A stretch of DNA of 64,000 nucleotides from Candidatus Saccharimonadota bacterium (lineage in GTDB: Bacteria > Patescibacteriota > Saccharimonadia > Saccharimonadales > Saccharimonadaceae). The translations under genes and the position numbers were made by a program. The stretch spans positions 1 to 64,000 of the forward strand of contig JAFWIK010000002.1 of the NCBI GenBank assembly GCA_017514905.1. Direction: 5' to 3'. Positions 41,389 to 49,738 of the stretch are shown piece after piece; within the stretch, counting starts at the first letter, position 1, and the number at the start of each line of letters is the position of its first letter. Below the pieces are notes generated by a model. It saw only the letters and a program-made list of their open reading frames with translations, did no database searches and was not told the DNA's origin.

Positions 41389-42623
41389 GATTTTTTGACT
41401 CTCTTATATTCAGACGAAACGGCATTATTAATGATCTTCGCTGCGTCACGCATTTGTTCTTCAGTGTTTGTTTCTCCCAAACTGAGTCTCAAAGATCCAG
41501 CAATTTGGGAGTCATCTAGTCCTAGAGCTTTTAAAACGTGTGATTTTCGACCTTTTGAAGCCGCACAGGCCGCTCCAGTTGCTACATACACCCCTTTTTC
41601 CTCTAAGAGATATATTAACCTCTCTGCATCAATACCATTATAGCATAAAACTATAAAATTGTCAAGAGCATGTTTTTTATTAATCAACTCATAATTCTCT
41701 AATTTGTTTAGTAATATTTTGCGCCAGGCAGCGTATTTTTTACGGTTTCCATTTAAATGCTCGCTTGCAATTTCTACGGCTTTCGCAAAGCCAATCACTC
41801 CAGGCACATTTTCCGTGCCAGAGCGCAAACCATTTTCCTGTCCGCCGCCAACCGTCATGGGTTGTAATTTTGCCTCGTGTGAAACATATAAAGCTCCCAC
41901 ACCCTTTGGCCCGTAGATCTTTGCGGCATTTAGTGTCAAAAGATCTATACCTAGTCTGGCCACTTTGATATCTAAAAGATTTAAAGCTTGCGATGCGTCA
42001 GAATGGAGTAGTAGTTCCCTTTTGACTCCTCGTTTGAAACGATCTAACTTGATATTGCGAATCAGGCTAGCAATTTCAGCCAAAGGTTGCACTACGCCGA
42101 TCTCATTATTAACTAGACTGACAGAAATTAATTCCGTTTCATCGGTAATTTTATTCTTCAAATCTGCCAGGTCAATTAGCCCATTTTTTAACACTTTAAT
42201 AGTTTGTCCACCGTAGCGTTGGGCGACCGACCGCACCGAATCATGCTCCGTTTCTAGATATAGTACAGAATTTACACTTGATTCGGGGTCGCGTCGCTCG
42301 CGCCCGTCGCCACGGGGCGAGCGCGCTAATCCTCGCGCTGCCGCGCTCCGGAATCCCCCGAATTCAAGTGTAAAATCTGTACTAATAGCTGTAAACGCCA
42401 GATTATTTGCTTCAGTCGCGCCAGCGGTAATGACGAGGTCCGACGCCTTGGCGCCGATCGCATGCGCAATCGTTGCTTTGGCCGCTTCATAATCTGCCGC
42501 AACTTTTTTCGCTGGTAAATATGCGGCTGAAGGGTTAAAAAAATCATCCAAAAAGTACGGCTCCATTGTCGTGAGCACCCGTTTATCAACTGGCGTTGCC
42601 GCCGCATGATCCAGATAAATCAT
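41385..42623 (-). CDS. iscS: Cysteine desulfurase (IscS/NifS family) with inserted palindromic element
   Basis: This PLP enzyme removes sulfur from cysteine for tRNA thiolation and perhaps Fe-S clusters. The 412-residue product starts MIYLDHAAATPVDKRVLTTM. It carries ITAGATEANNLAF, EHDSV, SLVNNEIGVVQPL, the PLP lysine in NAAKIYGPKGVGALYV, and the persulfide cysteine in GAACAASKGRKSHVLKALG. The residue before the PLP lysine, usually histidine, is alanine. The element 42261-42384 adds about 40 residues between AFTAIST and SVLYLETEHDSV. The mRNA is probably leaderless (TATAAT-like box 6 nt before the ATG). mnmA follows with a 4-bp overlap. Confidence 0.95.
   Translation of the reverse strand: MIYLDHAAATPVDKRVLTTMEPYFLDDFFNPSAAYLPAKKVAADYEAAKATIAHAIGAKASDLVITAGATEANNLAFTAISTDFTLEFGGFRSAAARGLARSPRGDGRERRDPESSVNSVLYLETEHDSVRSVAQRYGGQTIKVLKNGLIDLADLKNKITDETELISVSLVNNEIGVVQPLAEIASLIRNIKLDRFKRGVKRELLLHSDASQALNLLDIKVARLGIDLLTLNAAKIYGPKGVGALYVSHEAKLQPMTVGGGQENGLRSGTENVPGVIGFAKAVEIASEHLNGNRKKYAAWRKILLNKLENYELINKKHALDNFIVLCYNGIDAERLIYLLEEKGVYVATGAACAASKGRKSHVLKALGLDDSQIAGSLRLSLGETNTEEQMRDAAKIINNAVSSEYKRVKKS
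42261..42384. repeat. Intragenic palindromic element, family B (iscS copy, inverted relative to trmD)
   Basis: TAGTACAGAATTTACACTTG (42261) pairs with CAAGTGTAAAATCTGTACTA (ends 42384). Bases 42281-42365 are the exact reverse complement of 26991-27075 in trmD. Both genes are on the minus strand, so the same DNA is translated from opposite strands in the two proteins; here it gives EFGGFRSAAARGLARSPRGD and onward. Confidence 0.95.
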
Positions 42624-42641
42624 AAAAATATTATAACATAT

Positions 42642-43031
42642 TTAGCTGTTTGCTACAAATTCATACTCTTTGCCGTCAGCCGAAAGAGTCAACTTACCGT
42701 TTGACTGGTCCAAAGTGTAATCATACTCATTCTCTAGTTCGTACAACCAATCCGTTTCGATTTTCAGTTTACCGTCTTCGAGTGCCCATTTGAATTCATA
42801 GTCATTTTCGTGACCATTAGTAGTCAAAGTGCCCTTTCCAATTTCAGTGAAGTCCCACACGACTTTATCCGAATCGCTCAGGGTCCAATTTTCCTGTGCT
42901 ACCAAATAATCTCCATCTTGTGCCGCCGCGCCCTTGTTTAAATTCATTACCAAAAAAACAATGCCAGTAACGAGCGTTGCTAGCCCCACTATTAAAGTTG
43001 TAATAGCCCAAACTAATTTCTTTTTTCTCAT
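42642..43031 (-). CDS. Small membrane-anchored protein, lipocalin-like size, unknown
   Basis: The 129-residue product has a KKK start, one membrane helix (about residues 7-30) and an extracellular beta-rich region of about 95 residues (VVWDFTEIGKGTLTTNGHENDYEFKWALEDGKLKIETDWLYELENEYDYTLDQSNGKLTL). The alternating strand pattern resembles DUF5640 or lipocalin-like domains, but I cannot assign it. A TAAAAT box 6 nt before the ATG suggests a leaderless mRNA. It stands alone between tatD and iscS. Confidence 0.55.
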   Translation of the reverse strand: MRKKKLVWAITTLIVGLATLVTGIVFLVMNLNKGAAAQDGDYLVAQENWTLSDSDKVVWDFTEIGKGTLTTNGHENDYEFKWALEDGKLKIETDWLYELENEYDYTLDQSNGKLTLSADGKEYEFVANS

Positions 43032-43068
43032 AGCTTCATTTTATCATAAGAACAAAAAAATGCCAAAA

Positions 43069-43956
43069 TTAAAGCTTAAATAGCGCTTCAGTGTTTGCCG
43101 TGGTAACTTTTTCGACGGTAGAAAAGTCAGAGTCAAGCGTCTCAGCCAGCCAGTTCGCGATATCTAGGATATGACTAGGTTCGTTCGTTTGGTTACGGAA
43201 TCCTTTCGGCGCTAGAAATGGCGCATCAGTCTCTAGCATGATTCTCTCAAGTGGTGGCATCGGCAAAGTCGAATAGGTCGCTAAGCCGTTTACGCCAATA
43301 TAAAAATCAGTTTCATTTAGAATCCGCTTTAATACTTTTTTACTACCAGTAAAAGAATGTACCACACCGCGAGCTTTAGGAAAATTTGCCACCACAGCAA
43401 AGAAGTCCGGAAAAGCTCCGCGTACGTGAAATGACAGTGGCAGATCATTGTCTTTCGCGAGCTGCAACATCTGCTCGAACAGCCTAATCTGCGCCGCCCG
43501 ATCGTATCCTTCATCATGGTAATCCAGCCCGACTTCACCAATCGCGACGGGCAAGATTGGTTTTTGCCCTTTCTGAAGCGTAAAGATTTGATTTGAATTT
43601 TTAACACGTCTATTCCTGCACCGAAGGTCCGACCTCTGGTCGACGCACCCGAGAGGTTCGTCCCGTAGGGACGGTTCTCCCGGCGTGCCAGCGTATGACG
43701 TGCTTAAAAATTCAAGTCCAGCTGAAGAAAAGGCAAAACCAGTCTTGCCCGTCTCGGATGGATGTATGCCATAGGTCCAGTACACATAATCATGCTTCGA
43801 CGCAAATTCTGCTGCCGCCAGAGAATCCTCGTGCGACGTGCCAATACAGACGATTTTTTTTACGCCGAACTTTTCTGCGCGTTTCAGACAGTCTTCCGCT
43901 TGTTTTGCAGTATAAAACTCCTTATCGTGTAGATGGCAGTGCGAATCAATTAACAC
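43069..43956 (-). CDS. tatD: TatD family metal-dependent DNase with inserted palindromic element
   Basis: TatD enzymes are 3'-5' DNases of the amidohydrolase fold. The 295-residue product has the metal ligands in LIDSHCHLHDKEF, the histidine in YGIHPSE, the glutamate in AIGEVGLDYHDEG, the histidine in LSFHVRGAF and LETDAPFLAP. Between GIHPSETGKTGFAF and LPVAIGEVG lie about 50 unusual residues from the element at 43546-43753, in place of the short helix usual at this site. All catalytic positions remain. The gene starts within the last bases of typA, so it is co-transcribed with it. Confidence 0.93.
   Translation of the reverse strand: MLIDSHCHLHDKEFYTAKQAEDCLKRAEKFGVKKIVCIGTSHEDSLAAAEFASKHDYVYWTYGIHPSETGKTGFAFSSAGLEFLSTSYAGTPGEPSLRDEPLGCVDQRSDLRCRNRRVKNSNQIFTLQKGQKPILPVAIGEVGLDYHDEGYDRAAQIRLFEQMLQLAKDNDLPLSFHVRGAFPDFFAVVANFPKARGVVHSFTGSKKVLKRILNETDFYIGVNGLATYSTLPMPPLERIMLETDAPFLAPKGFRNQTNEPSHILDIANWLAETLDSDFSTVEKVTTANTEALFKL
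43546..43753. repeat. Intragenic palindromic element, family A (tatD copy)
   Basis: GACGGGCAAGATTGGTTTTT (43546) pairs with the arm ending AACCAGTCTTGCCCGTC (43753). The core CACGTCTATTCCTGCACCGA, CGAGAGGTTCGTCCC, GGTTCTCCCGGCGTGCCAGC and GTATGACGTGCTT matches the rpsG-side and mnmA copies. The peptide AGLEFLSTSYAGTPGEPS is in the same frame as in MnmA. Confidence 0.92.
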
Positions 43957-45775
43957 GGTTTTCGCGCTTTCTTTTAATTGGATCGAGCTGGCGTTTGCGT
44001 AGTCTCAAAGATTTTGGTGTAACTTCCAGTAACTCGTCGTCAAGCAAAAAATCTAAGCATTGTTCTAGAGATAATTGTGTGTAAGGTGTGAGCTGAATCG
44101 CTCCATCCGAGGCGTGCGTTCGCATGTTGGTGAGTTGCTTTTCACGACAAACGTTGATATCTAGATCAGCTTTTTTATTAGAGAGCCCTACAATCATGCC
44201 CTGGTACACATCGACTTGCGGTGGAATGTATAAAATCCCGCGCGCTTGAGCACTATCAAGTGCGTAAGCCGTAGAAACACCAGCCTCCGAGGCAATAAGA
44301 GCGCCATTTCTTTCTGGCTTGTAGCGTCCTTCTACTGGTCGATATCCAGATGGAATACTCGACATAATTGCCGTGCCTTTGGTCCCTGTCAGCAGATTGT
44401 TACGAAGACCAATTAGGGCGGCAGTCGAAATTTCATACACGAATCTCGTGGTTCCAGTCGTAGTGAGCTCCTGGGATTTAAGCTCTGCTTTGCGAATCCC
44501 TAGCTCCTGACTAACAGCTCCAACAAATTCTGGTGCTACTTCTACAGTTAGTTCTTCCATTGGCTCGCATTTTTTACCATCGATTTCTTGATAAACCACT
44601 TCTGGTCGCCCAGCTTCTAGCTCGTAGCCCTCACGTCGCATGGTTTCAATTAAAACCGAAAGATGTAGTTCGCCACGTCCTGACACTTTATAACCAAGGC
44701 CACTTGGCTGCAATCTAAGAGCAATATTGGTCTCAAGCTCTTTTTCTAGCCTTTCCGCGATTTGTCGTGAAGTTGTAAACTCGCCTTCACGTCCTTTAAG
44801 TGGCGAAGTGTTCGGCCCAATATAGATTGAAAGCGTCGGGTCCTCGAGCGAAATTCCAGGTAATGCCTCTGGATTATCCCCAGTGGCAATCGTGTCACCG
44901 ATGCTAGCTTCATTCACGCCCGTGATTGCCACAATGTCTCCAGCAATTGCCTCAGTTACTTCTTCTTTGCTTAGCCCACGATAGGAAAAAATCTGATCAA
45001 CCTTTGAATTAATGCTCCCAATTTCATCCCCAGAAGGCTTCAAAATTTTTACACTTTGGCCTTTACGTAATTTCCCCTCAAAAATCTTACCAATACAATA
45101 CTTGCCAAGATAATTATCTCCCGCTAGGGCTGCAACGAGCAACCTCGTTTCGTCACTTTCAGATTCAACTTTTGGTGCAGGGATATCATTAATGATTGAT
45201 TCGAAAATCACATGTAAATCATCATCTAAATCAGTTGTTTTGCCAGCTCTCCCCTCACGTGCAATGGCATAATAAACGGGATAAAAAAGTTGTGATTCGT
45301 TAGTTGCAAGTTCTAAAAATAGGCTTTCAATTTCACTTAAAACCTCATTAATCCTGGCAGCTGGCTTATCAATTTTATTAATGACAACTACCGGCTTTAG
45401 ATTTAGCTCCAAAGCTTTTTGCAGCACAAATTTAGTTTGTGGCATCGGACCCTCTTGAGCATCTACAATTAGAAGCACTCCGTCTGCCATATTTAGCGTA
45501 CGTTCCACTTCGCCGCTAAAATCCGCATGTCCTGGTGTGTCGATAATATTGATTTTATAACCGTCATAATACACGCAGGTCTGCTTTGCTGTGATAGTGA
45601 TTCCACGTTCATGCTCCTGGTCCATCGAATCCATAATGAGGGTCTGTGACATTTCAGCTTGGTTATCGCGAAAAGTATGTGATTGCTTCAAAAGTCCATC
45701 AACTAAAGTCGTTTTGCCATGATCAACATGGGCGATAATTGCCACATTGCGGATTTTATCTTTATCTAAAGTCAT
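43946..45775 (-). CDS. typA: GTP-binding protein TypA/BipA
   Basis: BipA is a translational GTPase related to EF-G that helps ribosome assembly and stress responses. I use the ATG at 45775 (MTLDKDKIRNVAI), which follows a TATGAT box by 7 nt; the frame from 45811 adds unlikely residues. The 609-residue product has AHVDHGKTTLVDGLL, DTPGHADFSGEVERTL, VINKIDKP, EF-G-like domains III and V, and the BipA-specific C-terminal region (DVYQGMIVGLSNKKADLDINVCREKQLTNMRTHASD). tatD overlaps its end. Confidence 0.97.
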   Translation of the reverse strand: MTLDKDKIRNVAIIAHVDHGKTTLVDGLLKQSHTFRDNQAEMSQTLIMDSMDQEHERGITITAKQTCVYYDGYKINIIDTPGHADFSGEVERTLNMADGVLLIVDAQEGPMPQTKFVLQKALELNLKPVVVINKIDKPAARINEVLSEIESLFLELATNESQLFYPVYYAIAREGRAGKTTDLDDDLHVIFESIINDIPAPKVESESDETRLLVAALAGDNYLGKYCIGKIFEGKLRKGQSVKILKPSGDEIGSINSKVDQIFSYRGLSKEEVTEAIAGDIVAITGVNEASIGDTIATGDNPEALPGISLEDPTLSIYIGPNTSPLKGREGEFTTSRQIAERLEKELETNIALRLQPSGLGYKVSGRGELHLSVLIETMRREGYELEAGRPEVVYQEIDGKKCEPMEELTVEVAPEFVGAVSQELGIRKAELKSQELTTTGTTRFVYEISTAALIGLRNNLLTGTKGTAIMSSIPSGYRPVEGRYKPERNGALIASEAGVSTAYALDSAQARGILYIPPQVDVYQGMIVGLSNKKADLDINVCREKQLTNMRTHASDGAIQLTPYTQLSLEQCLDFLLDDELLEVTPKSLRLRKRQLDPIKRKRENRVN

Positions 45776-45852
45776 AAGTAATATCATAACATATTTTTCA
45801 TATAAAAACAACTGGCTTTGCCTTTTATTATAAAATATGGCATAATGATTTT

Positions 45853-46056
45853 ATGACTAATCGAAGCAAACACCTAGATCCAAACCGAGTCTATGAGCCC
45901 AAACGTTGCTGGGTAGGTGATACCCATAAGATTATTTATGATACTTTAGAAGAGGCCGAGCTAGCTGCAAAAGTGGCCGAATATGATCATCATTCTGGCC
46001 AGCTCAAGGCCTACAAATGCCCTTACGCCGACCATTATCATCTTAGTTCAAATTAG
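45853..46056 (+). CDS. Small conserved-looking protein with His/Cys-rich end
   Basis: The 67-residue product reads NRSKHLDPNRVYEPKRCWVGDTHKII, then EEAELAAKVAEYDHH and ends YKCPYADHYHLSSN. The closing C-P-x-x-x-H-x-H pattern, with an earlier cysteine, could bind zinc; such short proteins with CPYCxxxH-type ends occur near mobile and phage genes as well. A CATAAT box 6 nt before the ATG fits the leaderless pattern. Its last 14 bp overlap the convergent gene at 46043. Confidence 0.6.
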   Translation: MTNRSKHLDPNRVYEPKRCWVGDTHKIIYDTLEEAELAAKVAEYDHHSGQLKAYKCPYADHYHLSSN

Positions 46057-47770
46057 CCTTTCCGGTGTTGGGTGCTTTTGGCACAAAGAAATTGTCAGAA
46101 TCAGCACTAGCGTTTTTCCTTTGTTTGCTTATTTCTATTGTCACCGCCTCACCCCGCGAGTCCGCATTGAGTGGCACCAACGTCAAAACATTCTCCCGAG
46201 AGAGGTTTAATCCACCAACCGTGATTTCTGTCTCATCTATAATACCTAGTATTTTATCATTTAGGGCCACTACTGTCTGCGCGCCGGTGTTAGAAAACTT
46301 CACATTTATACTGTCACTATTTAACATTTTTTCGTTGATAGTTAGAACTGGCAGAGTGCTTGAAGCAGTCTCTTCTACGCGCGGCAGCGAATCGTAACGC
46401 TCCATAATATAATCCGTGAGTAGGTTCAGCTCGTCAAAATTAGTGACAACTTTACCATCAGTCTGTCGTGCCAGCTCTGTATAATTATCTCCATAAGACG
46501 CATTGGTAATAATATAGAAATTCACAGGATCAATCTTTTTGCTGAGTTTTACCACTTCATCAAAAGTCATTCCGTCGCGGTCCGGTGCCAAAAAATTCGC
46601 ATCTGTCAAAACCACCAAGGATTTAGTCGAACCGCGTTTCCATTTGAGACTATTCATCACATGAAAAGATGCTGAAAGCAGAGATTCTGGTGTGTCGCCG
46701 CCACCATTAACTTGGATAGCGTCGAGTTCGCTCGAAAAATTCTCAATCGTACAGGTTTCAAAATTGCAGTGTTGCACCGGCGTATACGGATCGTTTAGAT
46801 CGCGGTAATCGTATAGTGCCACACGCCCACCAGCAGCGAAAGTCTCCTTTGCTAACCTTAAAGCCTCGGTTTTATACTCATCAATCATACTTGACATTGA
46901 ACCAGTCGAATCAATCAAGATTGCCGTGTCGTGTGGTGAAGAAATATGATTTTTTAGCCCAAACGCTTTGGTGATTTTATCAAAGATTACGCGCGAAGCA
47001 TCTTCATAAAGGTTTTCACTAATGTACGCTAGATGGTCGCTCATATTAAAATGCGAACTGCAAAAAATGTCGCGTTTGTTACACCAAGTGCCGACCTTGC
47101 CCACCAAGTTTTCTGGCTCGTATGGTATATAGGCGCCGAGCAGACCTTTATATGCTTGGCAATCCGGTACATACATCCGGTAATCTGATAAATTCTTACC
47201 ACTACATGCGGCTGGCATTAGGCCTTTCCCTTCTGGTAAATATAGTTTTGGATCACCGAAAGTAGCGGCGTAGATGATCCGATCGCTTTTTAGTCTTTTT
47301 AATGCTTTTGACACTACCATTGCACCTTGCGAATAGCCACCAATCACATATTTAGTTTGCGGACAACTAGCCCCATTCACTAGTTTAGTTAAATTGCTTA
47401 CGCCAGTATTCACACTATCGCCAAATTCATAAGCTTCGCCTGCGCCAACCCAGGCCCCGAGTGTGACGCCAATTTTATCGAGGCCAATGCCCACGGCTGG
47501 GTAATCTAGATCGATGAACTCATATTTTAGTTTTACGGTTTCGAGTTTAGTCTGGATTGTCTTTTTAAATTCCAAGTAGTTTTTGTCTTTCCATCTTTCT
47601 CCGCCCGAGCCACGCGCAAACACCACACGTAGATCTGGGCAGCTGCTAGCTTGCACCGGAATCCGTGGCATGCTTATGCTAAAAAGAAGCATAGACACGA
47701 TTACAAAAAAGCGGATTTTGATGTGACTTTTTCGCCCACCCAATTTTTTAATTGGGATTTTTCCTCGCAT
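46043..47770 (-). CDS. Secreted cutinase-like esterase with VWA domain
   Basis: The 575-residue product has a signal segment (about 18-42) and then a cutinase-family alpha/beta hydrolase. It shows CPDLRVVFARGSGGE, the nucleophile elbow GGYSQGAMVVSKAL and the late C-x4-D-x2-C and H-x2-Y arrangement (WCNKRDIFC...DHLAYIS). A VWA domain follows (about 285-450) with the MIDAS-type start AILIDSTGSMSS and VVLTDANF. A beta domain of about 95 residues comes next, and the protein ends FFVPKAPNTGKANLN with a PNTG motif but no membrane helix after it. Cutinases hydrolyse lipid esters and are common in Actinobacteria, the usual hosts of Saccharibacteria. The activity on host lipids is inference. Confidence 0.85.
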   Translation of the reverse strand: MRGKIPIKKLGGRKSHIKIRFFVIVSMLLFSISMPRIPVQASSCPDLRVVFARGSGGERWKDKNYLEFKKTIQTKLETVKLKYEFIDLDYPAVGIGLDKIGVTLGAWVGAGEAYEFGDSVNTGVSNLTKLVNGASCPQTKYVIGGYSQGAMVVSKALKRLKSDRIIYAATFGDPKLYLPEGKGLMPAACSGKNLSDYRMYVPDCQAYKGLLGAYIPYEPENLVGKVGTWCNKRDIFCSSHFNMSDHLAYISENLYEDASRVIFDKITKAFGLKNHISSPHDTAILIDSTGSMSSMIDEYKTEALRLAKETFAAGGRVALYDYRDLNDPYTPVQHCNFETCTIENFSSELDAIQVNGGGDTPESLLSASFHVMNSLKWKRGSTKSLVVLTDANFLAPDRDGMTFDEVVKLSKKIDPVNFYIITNASYGDNYTELARQTDGKVVTNFDELNLLTDYIMERYDSLPRVEETASSTLPVLTINEKMLNSDSINVKFSNTGAQTVVALNDKILGIIDETEITVGGLNLSRENVLTLVPLNADSRGEAVTIEISKQRKNASADSDNFFVPKAPNTGKANLN

Positions 47771-47861
47771 TTTTTCTCCTATTTTGATTAACGCGGGATT
47801 ATAGGCATATTCTCACCAAAATTTCAACCCCCTCGCGCCTGCTTATGCTATAATACATAAT

Positions 47862-48407
47862 ATGAGTAAGCAAAAAGATTGGGACGAATACTTTATGAGC
47901 ATCGCCGAAGCGGTGTCAAAAAAATCTAAAGACCCTTCAAGCCAAATGGGCTGTGTGATCGTAGATGATAAAAAACGTGTAGTTTCGATGGGTTATAACG
48001 GTTTAATTCAAGGTGCCGACGAGTCCAAAATGACTCTTAGTGAGCGTCCAATGAAATATTATTTTGCCATTCATTCCGAAATGAATGCGGTAATTTTCGC
48101 GCATCAGGACCTCACTGGCTACACGATATATAATCGCGTTGCCACTTGTGAAAATTGCCTCAAGTATTGTCTGCAGGCTGGCATTAAAAGGTTCGTTTAC
48201 AAAGAACTTCGTGTGCATTCGCATACTACCGATCCCAAAAAATCTATGACTAATGTCGAGACCGACGAAGCGGTGATTCGACTCCTCGCCTCAATGCCGG
48301 AAATCGAAACCCTCAATCTCGAAAATGGCAAAACCTACACGCAAGACATTCTCGATTCTTACGCCAAGGATTCTGCTGAATATCAAAGACTCGCTCAGTG
48401 GGTTTAA
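47862..48407 (+). CDS. dCMP deaminase family protein (ComEB-like)
   Basis: The 181-residue product begins KDWDEYFMSIAEAVSKKSKDPSSQMGCVIV, the standard dCMP deaminase start. The zinc site is HSEMNAV and CENCLKYCLQAGIKRFVY (H/C-C type; the usual P before CxxC is T). It would turn dCMP into dUMP for thymidylate synthesis; nearby tmk and ung fit a dUMP/dTTP theme. TATAAT at 47849-47854, 7 nt before the ATG, indicates a leaderless mRNA. A related cytidine substrate cannot be excluded. Confidence 0.9.
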   Translation: MSKQKDWDEYFMSIAEAVSKKSKDPSSQMGCVIVDDKKRVVSMGYNGLIQGADESKMTLSERPMKYYFAIHSEMNAVIFAHQDLTGYTIYNRVATCENCLKYCLQAGIKRFVYKELRVHSHTTDPKKSMTNVETDEAVIRLLASMPEIETLNLENGKTYTQDILDSYAKDSAEYQRLAQWV

Positions 48408-49055
48408 TCACCACTCAATTGGCTTCATGTCATGTTTGGCTAAGAACTCATTACATTTAGAAAATGGTTTGCTGCCAAAAAATCCGTTAAAAGCTGATAA
48501 GGGCGATGGGTGTGCTGATTCTAGCACTAAATGTTTAGAAGTATCAATCAAGGCTTTTTTGTTGCGCGCGTCTCTGCCCCACAGAATAAATACTAAATGT
48601 GGCCTAGTTTGATTTAAATATTCAATGGTCGCGGTTGTAAAAGTCTCCCAACCTTTGCCACTATGCGATTTAGGTCGGTGCGCTTCCACGGTGAGAACCG
48701 TATTTAAAAGCAGTACGCCTTGTTTTTGCCAATTCGCTAAACTACCATGCGGATTAACATGATGACCAATGTCATTGTCAATTTCTTTATAGATATTGAT
48801 GAGTGATGGCGGGATCGGCTGCGAATTTGGCACTGAGAAAGCCAGACCTTCCGCTGCCCCTGGAGTGTGATACGGGTCTTGGCCCAGAATCACCACTTTT
48901 ACTTCGTTTAAATCCGTTGCAAAGGCTCGAAACACCAGGCCTTTAGGTGGGAAAATCGTTTTGTGCTCATACTCTTCGTGCAAAAATGCCGATAGCTCTT
49001 TAAAATACGGCTTTTCAAACTCCGCCTTTAAAAATGGTTTCCAACTCTCGTGCAT
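48408..49055 (-). CDS. ung: Uracil-DNA glycosylase
   Basis: Ung removes uracil from DNA at the start of base excision repair. I use the ATG at 49055 (MHESWKPFLKAEF), 6 nt after a TATAAT box. The 215-residue product has the catalytic aspartate in VVILGQDPYHTPGAAEGLAFSV, the LLLNTVLTVE block and the leucine loop motif SAHPSPLSAFNGFFGSKPF. The stop codon abuts that of the convergent deaminase gene, with a shared 1-bp boundary. Confidence 0.97.
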   Translation of the reverse strand: MHESWKPFLKAEFEKPYFKELSAFLHEEYEHKTIFPPKGLVFRAFATDLNEVKVVILGQDPYHTPGAAEGLAFSVPNSQPIPPSLINIYKEIDNDIGHHVNPHGSLANWQKQGVLLLNTVLTVEAHRPKSHSGKGWETFTTATIEYLNQTRPHLVFILWGRDARNKKALIDTSKHLVLESAHPSPLSAFNGFFGSKPFSKCNEFLAKHDMKPIEW

Positions 49056-49134
49056 AAAAAAATTATAACACAAACCTCTCGCGGGCTATTTATATATAAA
49101 AACTCGTTTCCCGGCGTATGTTATAATAACAAGT

Positions 49135-49737
49135 ATGTATATCGTTATTGAAGGCCAGGACGGCACTGGGAAATCCACTCAAGCCGAATTATTAAAAAAA
49201 CATTTTGAGGATCAAGGTAAAAAAGTCGTAATGTTAGAAGAGCCGGATGGTGATTTACCGCAAGCTCACGATTTGCATGATATGATTCTCACGCGTGGCT
49301 ACAATCTAGAACCACTCACCAACGTCTTATTATTTACCGCAGCCCGCGTAGAGCTCTGGAAAAAAATCGCAGAGCCCGTATTAAAAGAGGGTGGCGTCGT
49401 AATTTCTGCTCGCAATTACTGGTCTACTCTCGCTTATCAAGGTTATGGCGAAGGTATTTCGCGTAGCAAGATTATCAGAATCACGAAAGATTTATTACCC
49501 GAAAAATATTTCCGCCCAGACTACGGTTTTATCCTTACGGTCTCAGATGAGGAACGTTTGAAACGCCAAAAAGCCCGTGGCAAAGCTACCGAAACTTTCG
49601 AAAAAAAGCCTGATGAATTCCAGGAACGTGTGGATCACGCTTATCCTAAAATTGCGAAAGAATTTAATTTGAATATAATTGATGCTTCCGGCACTATCGA
49701 AGAAATCTTCGAGGCAATTATTAAGAAGCTGAAGTAG
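49135..49737 (+). CDS. tmk: Thymidylate kinase
   Basis: Tmk phosphorylates dTMP to dTDP. The 200-residue product has the P-loop IEGQDGTGKSTQAELLKKHF, a variant of the DR(Y/H) motif in ISARNYWSTLAYQGYGEG, and the LID-type segment RLKRQKARGKATETFEKK. TATAAT at 49122-49127, 7 nt before the ATG, indicates leaderless transcription. It stands alone between ung and the ABC exporter genes (convergent with the latter). Confidence 0.93.
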   Translation: MYIVIEGQDGTGKSTQAELLKKHFEDQGKKVVMLEEPDGDLPQAHDLHDMILTRGYNLEPLTNVLLFTAARVELWKKIAEPVLKEGGVVISARNYWSTLAYQGYGEGISRSKIIRITKDLLPEKYFRPDYGFILTVSDEERLKRQKARGKATETFEKKPDEFQERVDHAYPKIAKEFNLNIIDASGTIEEIFEAIIKKLK

Positions 49738-49738
49738 T

